In this document: piece after piece, positions 12,001-18,023 of the stretch
Numbering within the stretch: position 1 is the stretch's first letter
Layout of the letters: each line of letters starts with the position of its first letter
Origin: Enterovibrio sp045679545
GTDB taxonomy: Bacteria; Pseudomonadota; Gammaproteobacteria; Enterobacterales; Vibrionaceae
NCBI RefSeq assembly: GCF_045679545.1
Contig: NZ_CP166194.1
Coordinates: 620,001-684,000, forward strand
Direction of reading: 5' to 3'
Length of the DNA stretch: 64,000 nt
Program-made: the position numbers and the translations under genes
The notes under the pieces: model-generated
Databases searched by the model: none
The model's input: only the letters and a program-made list of their open reading frames with translations
What the model was told of the DNA's origin: nothing

Positions 12001-14887
12001 AACCGTTGCTGTCTGCGATCACGGTGATGTGACCGGTGAAGGCTTCGGTGTTTTCCAGCAGCTTGTCGTCGTTAGGGGTGATGGTGACAGTCAGGTCGCT
12101 GTTGTCGCCCGTCAATGTCAGCTCAATGCCGGTGCCGTTTAGCAGGGCCTCGACTTGCGCCTTGCTCAGTGGCTCACCACCGTTGATAGTGATGGACTTG
12201 ATGTCGTCCGCAGTGAAATCCACGTCCGCAGCGCTGCCGAGGGTGAACTTAACCGTGGTGTCTTCGCCGTTGTTGTCCGAGCGGGAAATCACGAACTGAA
12301 CCGACTCGTCCTGGCTTTCTGCTGCTGTGCCTTTGCCAGTGACGGTTTCGATTTTCACCAGCAGATCTTCGTTGGTGACTTCGTCATCGGTCTTCTTGTC
12401 GGTGAAGGCGCCGTCTGCACTGCCTTTGCCGGTTTCCACCGAGCCGTTAACCAAGCCATTGCTGTCTGCGATGACTTCGATATTACCGGTGAAGGCTTCG
12501 GTGTTTTCCAGGAGCTTGTCGTCGTTCGGGGTGATGGTGACCACGATGTCACTGCTGTCGCCCGAGAGGACCAGCTCAATGCCGGTGCCGTTCAGCAGGG
12601 CCTCGACTTGCGCCTTGCTCAGTGGCTCACCACCGTTGATGGTGATGGACTTGATGTCGTCGGCGGTAAAGTCGATGGCCGCGTCGCTGCCTAGGGTGAA
12701 CTTAACCGTGGTGTCTTCGCCGTTGTTGTCCGAGCGGGAAATCACGAACTGAACCGACTCGTCCTGGCTTTCTGCCGCCGCGCCTTTGTTCTCTGCGGTC
12801 TCGATTTTCACCAGCAGATCTTCGTTGGTGACTTCGTCATCGGCCTTCTTGTCGGTGAAGGCGCCGTCTGCGCTGCCTTTGCCGGTTTCCACCGAGCCGT
12901 TAACCAAGCCATTGCTGTCTGCGATGACTTCGATATTACCGGTGAAGGCTTCGGTGTTTTCCAGGAGCTTGTCGTCGTTCGGGGTGATGGTGACCACGAT
13001 GTCACTGCTGTCGCCCGAGAGGACCAGCTCAATGCCGGTGCCGTTCAGCAGGGCCTCGACTTGCGCCTTGCTCAGTGGCTCACCACCGTTGATGGTGATG
13101 GACTTGATGTCGTCGGCGGTAAAGTCGATGGCCGCGTCGCTGCCGAGGGTGAACTTGACCGTGGTGTCCTTGCCGTTGTTGTCCGAGCGGGAAATCACGA
13201 ACTGGACCGACTCGTCCTGGCTTTCCGCCGCCGTGCCTTTGCCAGTGACGGTTTCGATTTGGACCGTAAGATCTTCTTCACGCTTGTTGTCATCGCTGCC
13301 TGGCTCATCGCTGAACGAGGCGTCAGCGCTGCCGTTGTCGATGGTGCCGTTGCCGCCGTCCACCGCGGTGATGGTGCCGGTGAAGTTCTCGGTGTTCTCG
13401 AGCAGGGCATCGTCGTTCGGCGTGATGACCACGTCGATGCTGTTGCCGGTGGTGTCATTAAAGGTGATGTCGACGCCAGGGGCGGTAAACAACGCCTTCA
13501 GGGCGTCACCTTCGTATAGGGTGTCGCCAATCTTGACGGACAGGATGTCGCCTGCGTTAAACAGGGTCTCGGCATCGCTGTCGACCAGGGAGAGCTTGAC
13601 CGTGGTGTCGAAGCCGTTGTCGACCGAGCGGCTGACGGTGAAGGTCACCGTGTCGCCCGCGTCACCTTCGATGGCGCGGTTGTCCGTCGCTTCAATCTTA
13701 ACCGTGATGTCTTCTTCACGGTCGTTATCTGGATTCGTGCCATCTTCGTCATTAATTGAGGTTTCAAAAACTGGCGGCAACTCTGGTGCCTTTTCAAAAC
13801 CACCGTTGGTTGCGCCTGTTACGGTAACGCTAAGCACGTCTTCGTCCGTTGTCTCAATCAAGGCGTCATCCAAAGTATCGATAGTGAACGACACTTCTGT
13901 CTGCCCTGGCTCAAACGTGAATGTTTTTTCAACAGGAATGATGTCGCCATCTTCTGTGGTTTTGTGGCCAACCACGACGATGACGGTCATTGTTTCGGTT
14001 GGCGCATCCGATAGGCTTAATGTGTAGTTCGCACTTTCGCCCTCGGTAACGGTAGTGTCACCCGTCAGAGTTAAGGTTGGTGCGTCATTATCATCCACAA
14101 CCTTGTTTGTCACGGTGCCAACAAGCTCAATCTGATCAAAATTGTTTTCTGAGACGCTCTCGATGGACACTGAAATGTCGTCATCGTTTTGGGTGTAGAG
14201 ATCATCAGCACGGACATTGACGTCGACAGAACCCGATAATTCTCCGGCTTCAATGAAAATAGTCTGGCCGTTGCTTAGGGTGACGGTGATGTTTTCGTCG
14301 GCTACTGCGCCTAAAGTGACCGTGTAGGTGATCTGTCCGCCTTCAACGATGTCATTGCCCGCAGTAGTGGAGCTTAGAGTGAATGTAGCTGTACTCTCTA
14401 TATCCGCATCATTGGTCACTGCTGCAGGGGTGTCTGTTTCTTCTCTCAATATTCTTGTCGTAGCAAAATCGCGTGCCGTTGCTTCACTATCGAACCCCGC
14501 CTGCGCAATTGTCGCCGCACCTTCTCGTCCGATCGCTTGGAAACCCCAAGAGCCTGAGCCTGACGCGGTGTTACCCGCAGCTGTCGCTTCTAATTCTTGC
14601 GTCGGGTCAAAGTCTTCATTAAGAAGTAATTCTTGAATCGCGGCGATTTCGTCATCAACGCTGAATTCGTCCGTTGATGCAATGTTGGATTCCATTTCAC
14701 CTACAGGTATTAAACTGCCATCTTCCAATTGAAGAAGCGCTCCCGCACCTAGGGGGAGGATGAGCTCAGTGCCTGACGTTAACTCTGCCAGTTCTGCAAC
14801 GGGGACTTCTTGTCCGTTAATCTTGACGTGAGGGTTACCGTTTACTGAAACTACTTTTGCAGCCTGCTTGGTGATAATCGAATCCAT
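1..14887 (-). CDS. Giant repeat-rich RTX/LapA-type surface adhesin (3' end beyond window)
   Basis: One minus-strand frame stays open from an ATG at 14887 (AGGA Shine-Dalgarno about 10 nt upstream) to the window edge, at least 4962 codons. Residues 1-100 resemble the retention module of LapA-like adhesins and carry the di-alanine site TAAG at 102-105, where LapG proteases cut. Ig-like/Calx-beta-like domains occupy roughly 145-385. A variant repeat lies near 391-516, about 27 repeats of 151 residues span about 542-4620, and a second copy of the variant follows near 4615-4740. A von Willebrand A domain starts at the edge with MIDAS residues DVSGS (bases 35-49). Unit motifs include FVISRSDNNGEDTTVKFTL and VVTITPNDDKLLENTEAFTG. 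By family, it is exported by a type I secretion system and held in the outer membrane. Secretion genes and the C-terminal RTX signal are not in the window. Repeat GC is visibly higher than in neighbouring genes. Confidence 0.9.
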   Translation of the reverse strand, partial: MDSIITKQAAKVVSVNGNPHVKINGQEVPVAELAELTSGTELILPLGAGALLQLEDGSLIPVGEMESNIASTDEFSVDDEIAAIQELLLNEDFDPTQELEATAAGNTASGSGSWGFQAIGREGAATIAQAGFDSEATARDFATTRILREETDTPAAVTNDADIESTATFTLSSTTAGNDIVEGGQITYTVTLGAVADENITVTLSNGQTIFIEAGELSGSVDVNVRADDLYTQNDDDISVSIESVSENNFDQIELVGTVTNKVVDDNDAPTLTLTGDTTVTEGESANYTLSLSDAPTETMTVIVVVGHKTTEDGDIIPVEKTFTFEPGQTEVSFTIDTLDDALIETTDEDVLSVTVTGATNGGFEKAPELPPVFETSINDEDGTNPDNDREEDITVKIEATDNRAIEGDAGDTVTFTVSRSVDNGFDTTVKLSLVDSDAETLFNAGDILSVKIGDTLYEGDALKALFTAPGVDITFNDTTGNSIDVVITPNDDALLENTENFTGTITAVDGGNGTIDNGSADASFSDEPGSDDNKREEDLTVQIETVTGKGTAAESQDESVQFVISRSDNNGKDTTVKFTLGSDAAIDFTADDIKSITINGGEPLSKAQVEALLNGTGIELVLSGDSSDIVVTITPNDDKLLENTEAFTGNIEVIADSNGLVNGSVETGKGSADGAFTDKKADDEVTNEDLLVKIETAENKGAAAESQDESVQFVISRSDNNGEDTTVKFTLGSDAAIDFTADDIKSITINGGEPLSKAQVEALLNGTGIELVLSGDSSDIVVTITPNDDKLLENTEAFTGNIEVIADSNGLVNGSVETGKGSADGAFTDKKTDDEVTNEDLLVKIETVTGKGTAAESQDESVQFVISRSDNNGEDTTVKFTLGSAADVDFTADDIKSITINGGEPLSKAQVEALLNGTGIELTLTGDNSDLTVTITPNDDKLLENTEAFTGHITVIADSNGLVNGAIAKDDAEQPLDSADGQFTDKKTDDEVTNEDLLVKIETAENKGAAAESQDESVQFVISRSDNNGEDTTVKFTLGSAADVDFTADDIKSITINGGEPLSKAQVEALLNGTGIELTLTGDNSDLTVTITPNDDKLLENTEAFTGNIEVIADGNGLVNGSVETGKGSADGAFTDKKADDEVTNEDLLVKIETAENKGAAAESQDESVQFTISRSDNNGEDTTVKFTLGSDAAIDFTADDIKSITINGGEPLSKAQVEALLNGTGIELVLSGDSSDIVVTITPNDDKLLENTEAFTGNIEVIADSNGLVNGSVETGKGSADGAFTDKKADDEVTNEDLLVKIETVSGKGAAAESQDESVQFVISRSDNNGKDTTVKFTLGSDAAIDFTADDIKSITINGGEPLSKAQVEALLNGTGIELTLTGDNSDLTVTITPNDDKLLENTEAFTGNIEVIADSNGLVNGSVETGKGSADGAFTDKKTDDEVTNEDLLVKIETAENKGAAAESQDESVQFVISRSDNNGEDTTVKFTLGSDAAIDFTADDIKSITINGGEPLSKAQVEALLNGSGIELVLSGDSSDIVVTITPNDDKLLENTEAFTGNIEVIADSNGLVNGSVETGKGSADGAFTDKKADDEVTNEDLLVKIETAENKGAAAESQDESVQFVISRSDNNGEDTTVKFTLGSDAAIDFTADDIASITIGDKTLTTDEIADLLNGNGVNVVLSGDTLSTTVTITPNDDKLLENTEAFTGNIEVIADGNGLVNGSVETGKGSADGAFTDKKADDEVTNEDLLVKIETVSGKGAAAESQDESVQFVISRSDNNGKDTTVKFTLGSDAAIDFTADDIKSITINGGEPLSKAQVEALLNGTGIELVLSGDSSDIVVTITPNDDKLLENTEAFTGNIEVIADSNGLVNGSVETGKGSADGAFTDKKTDDEVTNEDLLVKIETAENKGAAAESQDESVQFTISRSDDNGEDTTVKFTLGSDAAIDFTADDIASITIGDKTLTTDEIADLLNGNGVNVVLSGDTLSTTVTITPNDDKLLENTEAFTGNIEVIADGNGLVNGSVETGKGSADGAFTDKKVDDEVTNEDLLVKIETAENKGAAAESQDESVQFVISRSDNNGEDTTVKFTLGSDAAIDFTVDDIKSITINGGEPLSKAQVEALLNGTGIELVLSGDSSDIVVTITPNDDKLLENTEAFTGNIEVIADSNGLVNGSVETGKGSADGAFTDKKTDDEVTNEDLLVKIETAENKGAAAESQDESVQFVISRSDNNGKDTTVKFTLGSDAAIDFTADDIKSITINGGEPLSKAQVEALLNGTGIELVLSGDSSDIVVTITPNDDKLLENTEAFTGNIEVIADSNGLVNGSVETGKGSADGAFTDKKADDEVTNEDLLVKIETVSGKGAAAESQDESVQFVISRSDNNGKDTTVKFTLGSDAAIDFTADDIKSITIGDKTLTTDEIADLLNGNGVNVVLSGDTLSTTVTITPNDDKLLENTEAFTGNIEVIADGNGLVNGSVETGKGSADGAFTDKKADDEVTNEDLLVKIETAENKGAAAESQDESVQFVISRSDNNGEDTTVKFTLGSDAAIDFTADDIKSITIGDKTLTTDEIADLLNGNGVNVVLSGDTLSTTVTITPNDDKLLENTEAFTGNIEVIADSNGLVNGSVETGKGSADGAFTDKKTDDEVTNEDLLVKIETAENKGAAAESQDESVQFVISRSDNNGEDTTVKFTLGSAADVDFTADDIKSITINGGEPLSKAQVEALLNGTGIELTLTGDNSDLTVTITPNDDKLLENTEAFTGHITVIADSNGLVNGSVETGKGSADGAFTDKKTDDEVTNEDLLVKIETVTGKGTAAESQSESVQFVISRSDNNGEDTTVKFTLGSDAAIDFTVDDIKSITINGGEPLSKAQVEALLNGTGIELVLSGDSSDIVVTITPNDDKLLENTEAFTGNIEVIADSNGLVNGSVETGKGSADGAFTDKKADDEVTNEDLLVKIETVSGKGAAAESQDESVQFVISRSDNNGKDTTVKFTLGSDAAINFTADDIKSITINGGEPLSKAQVEALLNGTGIELTLTGDNSDLTVTITPNDDKLLENTEAFTGNIEVIADGNGLVNGSVETGKGSADGAFTDKKADDEVTNEDLLVKIETAENKGTAAESQSESVQFVISRSDNNGEDTTVKFTLGSDAAIDFTVDDIKSITINGGEPLSKAQVEALLNGTGIELVLSGDSSDIVVTITPNDDKLLENTEAFTGNIEVIADSNGLVNGSVETGKGSADGAFTDKKADDEVTNEDLLVKIETVSGKGAAAESQDESVQFVISRSDNNGKDTTVKFTLGSDAAINFTADDIKSITINGGEPLSKAQVEALLNGTGIELTLTGDNSDLTVTITPNDDKLLENTEAFTGNIEVIADGNGLVNGSVETGKGSADGAFTDKKADDEVTNEDLLVKIETAENKGAAAESQDESVQFVISRSDNNGEDTTVKFTLGSDAAIDFTVDDIKSITINGGEPLSKAQVEALLNGTGIELVLSGDSSDIVVTITPNDDKLLENTEAFTGNIEVIADSNGLVNGSVETGKGSADGAFTDKKTDDEVTNEDLLVKIETAENKGAAAESQDESVQFVISRSDNNGKDTTVKFTLGSDAAIDFTADDIKSITINGGEPLSKAQVEALLNGTGIELVLSGDSSDIVVTITPNDDKLLENTEAFTGNIEVIADSNGLVNGSVETGKGSADGAFTDKKTDDEVTNEDLLVKIETAENKGAAAESQDESVQFVISRSDNNGEDTTVKFTLGSDAAIDFTADDIKSITINGGEPLSKAQVEALLNGTGIELVLSGDSSDIVVTITPNDDKLLENTEAFTGNIEVIADSNGLVNGSVETGKGSADGAFTDKKADDEVTNEDLLVKIETAENKGAAAESQDESVQFVISRSDNNGEDTTVKFTLGSDAAIDFTADDIKSITINGGEPLSKAQVEALLNGTGIELVLSGDSSDIVVTITPNDDKLLENTEAFTGNIEVIADSNGLVNGSVETGKGSADGAFTDKKTDDEVTNEDLLVKIETVTGKGTAAESQSESVQFVISRSDNNGEDTTVKFTLGSDAAIDFTVDDIKSITINGGEPLSKAQVEALLNGTGIELVLSGDSSDIVVTITPNDDKLLENTEAFTGNIEVIADSNGLVNGSVETGKGSADGAFTDKKTDDEVTNEDLLVKIETVTGKGTAAESQDESVQFVISRSDNNGEDTTVKFTLGSDAAIDFTVDDIKSITINGGEPLSKAQVEALLNGTGIELVLSGDSSDIVVTITPNDDKLLENTEAFTGNIEVIADSNGLVNGSVETGKGSADGAFTDKKTDDEVTNEDLLVKIETVTGKGTAAESQDESVQFVISRSDNNGEDTTVKFTLGSDAAINFTADDIKSITINGGEPLSKAQVEALLNGTGIELTLTGDNSDLTVTITPNDDKLLENTEAFTGNIEVIADSNGLVNGSVETGKGSADGAFTDKKTDDEVTNEDLLVKIETAENKGAAAESQDESVQFVISRSDNNGEDTTVKFTLGSDAAIDFTVDDIKSITINGGEPLSKAQVEALLNGTGIELVLSGDSSDILVTITPNDDKLLENTEAFTGNIEVIADSNGLVNGSVETGKGSADGAFTDKKTDDEVTNEDITVKIEATDNRAIEGDAGDTVTFTVSRSVDNGFDTTVKFSLADSDAETLFNAGDILSVKIGDTLYEGDALKALFTAPGVDITFNDTTGNSIDVVITPKDDALLENTENFTGTITAVDGGNGTIDTDNGADTASVKDNDKLVITVKDAIVTEEGLSNGNPDNTGEPSDSATDTTANSIEIDINVEDYNDVNVSFTLDGEGNPTFEGGHPDLSSGDEPINWTVDGSSLIGYKGDDESDIVVTVTLEQGSDTAKPSYSVTLHQPLDHSDKGVEDIQGLQPNITVEGKGELAGIDAGQSHLDISIEDDMPVIDQSSQPVIPSGTEKSNVQLILDVSGSMSSRIQLLETA
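666..1042 (-). repeat. C-terminal-side copy of a variant Ig-like repeat bracketing the array
   Basis: This 377-bp block encodes a divergent unit containing TVTFTVSRSVDNGFDTTVKF and GVDITFNDTTGNSIDVVITP. It is nearly identical to 13338-13714, with about four mismatches by eye, although more than 12 kb of the main repeat array lies between them. Confidence 0.85.
1027..13261 (-). repeat. Array of ~27 in-frame tandem repeats (453-bp period)
   Basis: Counting from the recurring LLVKIE segment, units step at 453 bp (151 codons). Four units are 450 bp (ends near 6916, 7366, 8722 and 9625) and one is 468 bp (near 11887-12355). All lengths are multiples of three, so the frame is kept throughout. Most units differ by only a few bases. 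The 450-bp units replace the middle block by a version reading VVLSGDTLSTTVTITPNDD, and the 468-bp unit carries a longer loop reading AIAKDDAEQPLDSADGQF. Unit edges are approximate. Confidence 0.92.
13338..13714 (-). repeat. N-terminal-side copy of the variant Ig-like repeat
   Basis: Partner of 666-1042 and equal in length (377 bp). It sits immediately before the first standard 453-bp unit in reading order. The two copies are the same type of domain, distinct from the array unit. Confidence 0.85.
14573..14584 (-). other. Predicted LapG-type proteolytic cleavage site (TAAG)
   Basis: These four codons encode Thr-Ala-Ala-Gly at residues 102-105, at the end of the N-terminal retention module and followed by a Gly/Ser/Ala-rich stretch. 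In LapA, CdrA and MapA-type adhesins a (T/P)AAG site in this position is cut by the periplasmic protease LapG when cyclic-di-GMP is low. The motif is seen; cleavage is inferred. Confidence 0.6.
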
Positions 14888-15336
14888 GAATCTTATTCCT
14901 GCAGAAAGATAAATTTAGATGCGTGTTTCTCACGCGATACATCAGTCTCATCCATATTACTATGCAAGACAACAATAAGCACTCGGAGTTGTTACATGAA
15001 ATGCCAAAAAGGTGACGCAATTTGTAAATATTTTTTCTTTTTTGACGCAAACCATATGGTTGAAAAATGAGCACTTTTTTGGTTAAGTGCGATCGGCTTC
15101 GCATTTGTCAGTGTGGTTTACAGCGTGTCTTATTTATCAGATAGTCAATTTGTTGTTGTTTCGATCTTATTTGTTTTAGTGAATTAACTTTTGGCAATAT
15201 AGATAGGGATTTTATTGAGCAGTCGTTGAGTATGATCGTCAGATCGTACAAAATACCCGCCGATTTGAATTGATGTACAATGCGCGAACGCCTTCAAGAT
15301 CATTAACCGTATTGTCTAACCCGGAAAAACCTAAGC
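14888..15336. promoter_or_regulatory. Divergent intergenic region between the adhesin and prfC
   Basis: This 449-bp AT-rich region has no convincing gene. For the adhesin side it holds two direct TGACGCAA octamers 30 bp apart (15013-15020 and 15043-15050). The second abuts a 12-bp palindrome AACCATATGGTT (15050-15061). A short hairpin GCGTG/CACGC lies at 14921-14935 in the presumed adhesin leader. Operator function is inferred from layout only. No clear -35/-10 pair could be assigned for either gene. Confidence 0.4.
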
Positions 15337-16926
15337 ATGACAAACTCTCCTTTCCAGCAAGAAGTCGACAAGCGCCGTACGTTTGCGATCATTTCGCACC
15401 CGGATGCCGGTAAAACTACCATCACTGAAAAAGTGTTGTTGTTCGGAAACGCGCTCCAGAAAGCCGGTACCGTAAAAGGCCGTGGGTCTAACCAGCATGC
15501 GAAATCAGACTGGATGGAAATGGAAAAAGAACGTGGTATCTCTGTCACCACCTCGGTCATGCAGTTTCCATATAACAGTTGCCTCGTTAACCTGCTTGAT
15601 ACGCCGGGACACGAAGATTTCTCAGAAGATACTTATCGTACTCTCACCGCGGTTGATTCTTGTCTGATGGTGATCGACGCCGCGAAAGGTGTTGAAGATC
15701 GCACCCGTAAGCTAATGGAAGTTACACGTCTTCGTGACACACCTATCGTGACATTCATGAACAAATTGGACCGTGAGATTCGCGACCCAATGGAACTGCT
15801 TGATGAAGTAGAAAACGAACTGAAGATCGCTTGTGCACCTATTTCTTGGCCGATCGGCTGTGGTAAAGAATTCAAAGGTGTTTATCACATTCATCGTGAT
15901 GAGACGATTTTGTACCAATCAGGCCAAGGTCATACCATTCAAGAAACGCGCATTATTAAAGGGCTCGACAATGAAGAGCTTGATGCGGCTGTGGGGAGCG
16001 ATTTGGCGGCGCAGTTGCGTGATGAGCTTGAGCTCGTTATCGGCGCTTCTCATGAGTTCGATCGCGAGCTTTTCCTGAGCGGTGAACTGACACCGGTATT
16101 CTTTGGTACCGCACTCGGTAACTTTGGCGTTGACCACATGCTAGATGGTTTGACTGAGTGGGCACCACGACCACTGTCTCGTCAAACCCATGAGCGTGTT
16201 GTCGAGTCTGCTGAAGAGAAGTTCAGCGGATTTGTCTTTAAGATCCAAGCGAACATGGATCCAAAACACCGTGACCGTATTGCGTTTATGCGTATCGTAT
16301 CTGGCAAATACAGCCAAGGTATGAAGATGAAGCATGTTCGAACCGGCAAAATAGTCTCTATCTCTGATGCTGTGACCTTTATGGCGGGTGATCGCTCTCG
16401 CGCCGCTGATGCTTACGCGGGCGACATTATTGGTTTACATAACCACGGTACGATTCAGATTGGTGATACGTTTACACAAGGTGAAGATCTGAAGTTCTCA
16501 GGCATCCCTAACTTTGCGCCTGAATTGTTCCGTCGTATCCGTCTGCGTGATCCATTGAAGCAAAAGCAATTGCTCAAAGGTCTGGTTCAATTGTCAGAAG
16601 AAGGTGCGGTGCAGGTATTCCGTCCGCTTATCTCAAATGACTTGATCGTGGGTGCAGTCGGTGTGCTTCAGTTTGATGTGGTTGTTGCCCGTCTGAAATC
16701 TGAATACAACGTTGAAGCGATTTATGAGCCAATCAACGTTGCCACGGCGCGTTGGGTTGATTGTTCCGATGCGAAGAAACTCGAAGATTTCCAGCGTAAG
16801 AACCAAACGAACCTCGCGTTAGATGGTGGTGACAACCTTAGCTACATCGCGCCAACCATGGTGAATTTGAATCTGACGCAAGAGCGCCACCCAGATGTTA
16901 TCTTCCGCGCAACTCGTGAGCACTAA
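15337..16926 (+). CDS. prfC: Peptide chain release factor 3 (RF3)
   Basis: The protein is 529 aa, the usual RF3 length. It is a translational GTPase that removes RF1/RF2 from the ribosome after termination. The G1 loop reads HPDAGKTT near residue 21, the G3 motif DTPGHEDF near 88 and the G4 motif NKLDRE near 142. These are followed by the EF-Tu-like domain 2 and the RF3-specific C-terminal domain. The start gives the conserved family N-terminus (KRRTFAIISHPDAGKTT). The Shine-Dalgarno is weak (GGAAAA, about 11 nt upstream). It is monocistronic, with a strong hairpin terminator behind it. Confidence 0.97.
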   Translation: MTNSPFQQEVDKRRTFAIISHPDAGKTTITEKVLLFGNALQKAGTVKGRGSNQHAKSDWMEMEKERGISVTTSVMQFPYNSCLVNLLDTPGHEDFSEDTYRTLTAVDSCLMVIDAAKGVEDRTRKLMEVTRLRDTPIVTFMNKLDREIRDPMELLDEVENELKIACAPISWPIGCGKEFKGVYHIHRDETILYQSGQGHTIQETRIIKGLDNEELDAAVGSDLAAQLRDELELVIGASHEFDRELFLSGELTPVFFGTALGNFGVDHMLDGLTEWAPRPLSRQTHERVVESAEEKFSGFVFKIQANMDPKHRDRIAFMRIVSGKYSQGMKMKHVRTGKIVSISDAVTFMAGDRSRAADAYAGDIIGLHNHGTIQIGDTFTQGEDLKFSGIPNFAPELFRRIRLRDPLKQKQLLKGLVQLSEEGAVQVFRPLISNDLIVGAVGVLQFDVVVARLKSEYNVEAIYEPINVATARWVDCSDAKKLEDFQRKNQTNLALDGGDNLSYIAPTMVNLNLTQERHPDVIFRATREH

Positions 16927-16998
16927 TTCACGCTGATTGCGATTTCGCGATTTTGTTATCTAACGAAAACCGAAAATTGGCATTTGAGTACAAAACTG

Positions 16999-17022
16999 GC
17001 CGTCTATTTAGACGGCTTTTTT
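16999..17022 (+). terminator. Rho-independent terminator of prfC
   Basis: A 7-bp stem GCCGTCT/AGACGGC with loop ATTT is followed by six T. It lies between prfC and the TatD-family gene. Confidence 0.85.
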
Positions 17023-17053
17023 GTATGCTAAAAGGATTGGATAAGGATTCTGT

Positions 17054-17821
17054 ATGATAGACACACATTGCCATTTTGATTTTCCGCCCTTTGATGATGA
17101 AACGGCGAACTGGGTAAGTCGCAGTGCGGCTGCGGGAGTTCACCATCTTATCGTGCCATCGGTTGCGGTCAGTAACTGGCAGTCCACCGCGAATCTGGCG
17201 AATACATTTCCCTCTATATACTTTGCTCTTGGCCTTCATCCTGTTTGGTTGCATGAGCATCATGATGACGACATTGAAAAGCTTGATCACGCATTGTCTT
17301 TTGCCCCTAAAGCTTGTGTTGCTGTTGGGGAGTGTGGATTGGACTTTGCTATCGACAATCCACAGCCGGAAAAACAAATAACACAGCTTCGTGCTCAACT
17401 CGCATTGGCTGAAAAATATCAATTGCCCGTGATCTTGCATTGCCGAAAAGCGCACAATGAATTGCTACAACTTCTTAACGAATTCCCGCGTGTAAAGGGC
17501 GTATTACATGCGTTCAGTGGCAGCGAGCAACTAGGAATGAACTACATTCGTCGTGGTTTTTTGCTAGGAATCGGGGGAACAATTACTTATGAGCGAGCCA
17601 ATAAAACGCGAAATGCTGTTAAAGCATTGCCGCTTTCAGCCATGGTGTTGGAGACAGATTCGCCAGATATGCCTGTATCCGGATTTCAAGGGGAACCTAA
17701 TTTACCGGAACGATTGCCATTGATTGCGGCTGCACTGTCTAAATTAAAAGGAGTGGATGTCGAGGAAGTTATTCACACAACATCACGGAATGCGAACGAT
17801 TGTTTTGCATTCAACAGCTGA
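17054..17821 (+). CDS. yjjV: TatD-family metal-dependent hydrolase (YjjV-like)
   Basis: A 255-aa protein with the TatD TIM-barrel metal sites: DTHCHFDF at residues 3-10, GECGLDF near 97, HCRKA near 134, HAFSGS near 153 and ETDSPDMP near 204. Family members act as metal-dependent deoxyribonucleases or D-aminoacyl-tRNA deacylase-like hydrolases, and the substrate of this one cannot be told from sequence. Its place between prfC and the deo genes matches yjjV of E. coli, which is why I use that symbol rather than tatD. It is followed by about 200 bp before nupC. Confidence 0.88.
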   Translation: MIDTHCHFDFPPFDDETANWVSRSAAAGVHHLIVPSVAVSNWQSTANLANTFPSIYFALGLHPVWLHEHHDDDIEKLDHALSFAPKACVAVGECGLDFAIDNPQPEKQITQLRAQLALAEKYQLPVILHCRKAHNELLQLLNEFPRVKGVLHAFSGSEQLGMNYIRRGFLLGIGGTITYERANKTRNAVKALPLSAMVLETDSPDMPVSGFQGEPNLPERLPLIAAALSKLKGVDVEEVIHTTSRNANDCFAFNS

Positions 17822-18023
17822 TCGTCATCGTTTGCCCAATCGTTTGCGTCGTGCATAGGTCACAAAAATAGATCTGCATCACTGTTTCGAGTGAATTGCA
17901 TCGAAATTTTCATCCAAACCGTGACTCGTGCATTCCTTTGCAACCGATCTCATGAGTATAATCTCGGCCGGAATAACACTCCCAATCTGTCGATACGCCA
18001 AGACTTCTTTAGGAACCCATATT

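Noticed and set aside
1027..13261. CRISPR-like or satellite array
   Set aside because: The repeats are 453 bp, lie inside one reading frame, and have no unique spacers; they encode protein domains.
973..13458. Series of 68-92-codon minus-strand frames rich in Ser/Thr/Arg/Lys, one per repeat
   Set aside because: They are in another frame of the same repeat units and recur with the period; they are shadows of the adhesin.
492..13519. Long plus-strand open frames (including one of 1656 codons at 1733-6703) over the adhesin region
   Set aside because: They are antisense to the minus-strand adhesin frame, repeat with its 453-bp period and have no recognisable product. The minus-strand frame has the proper start, Ig-like domains, TAAG site and vWA motif.
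17822..18023. CRP site upstream of nupC
   Set aside because: Only a TCACA half-site was found; the other half does not match TGTGA at the required spacing.
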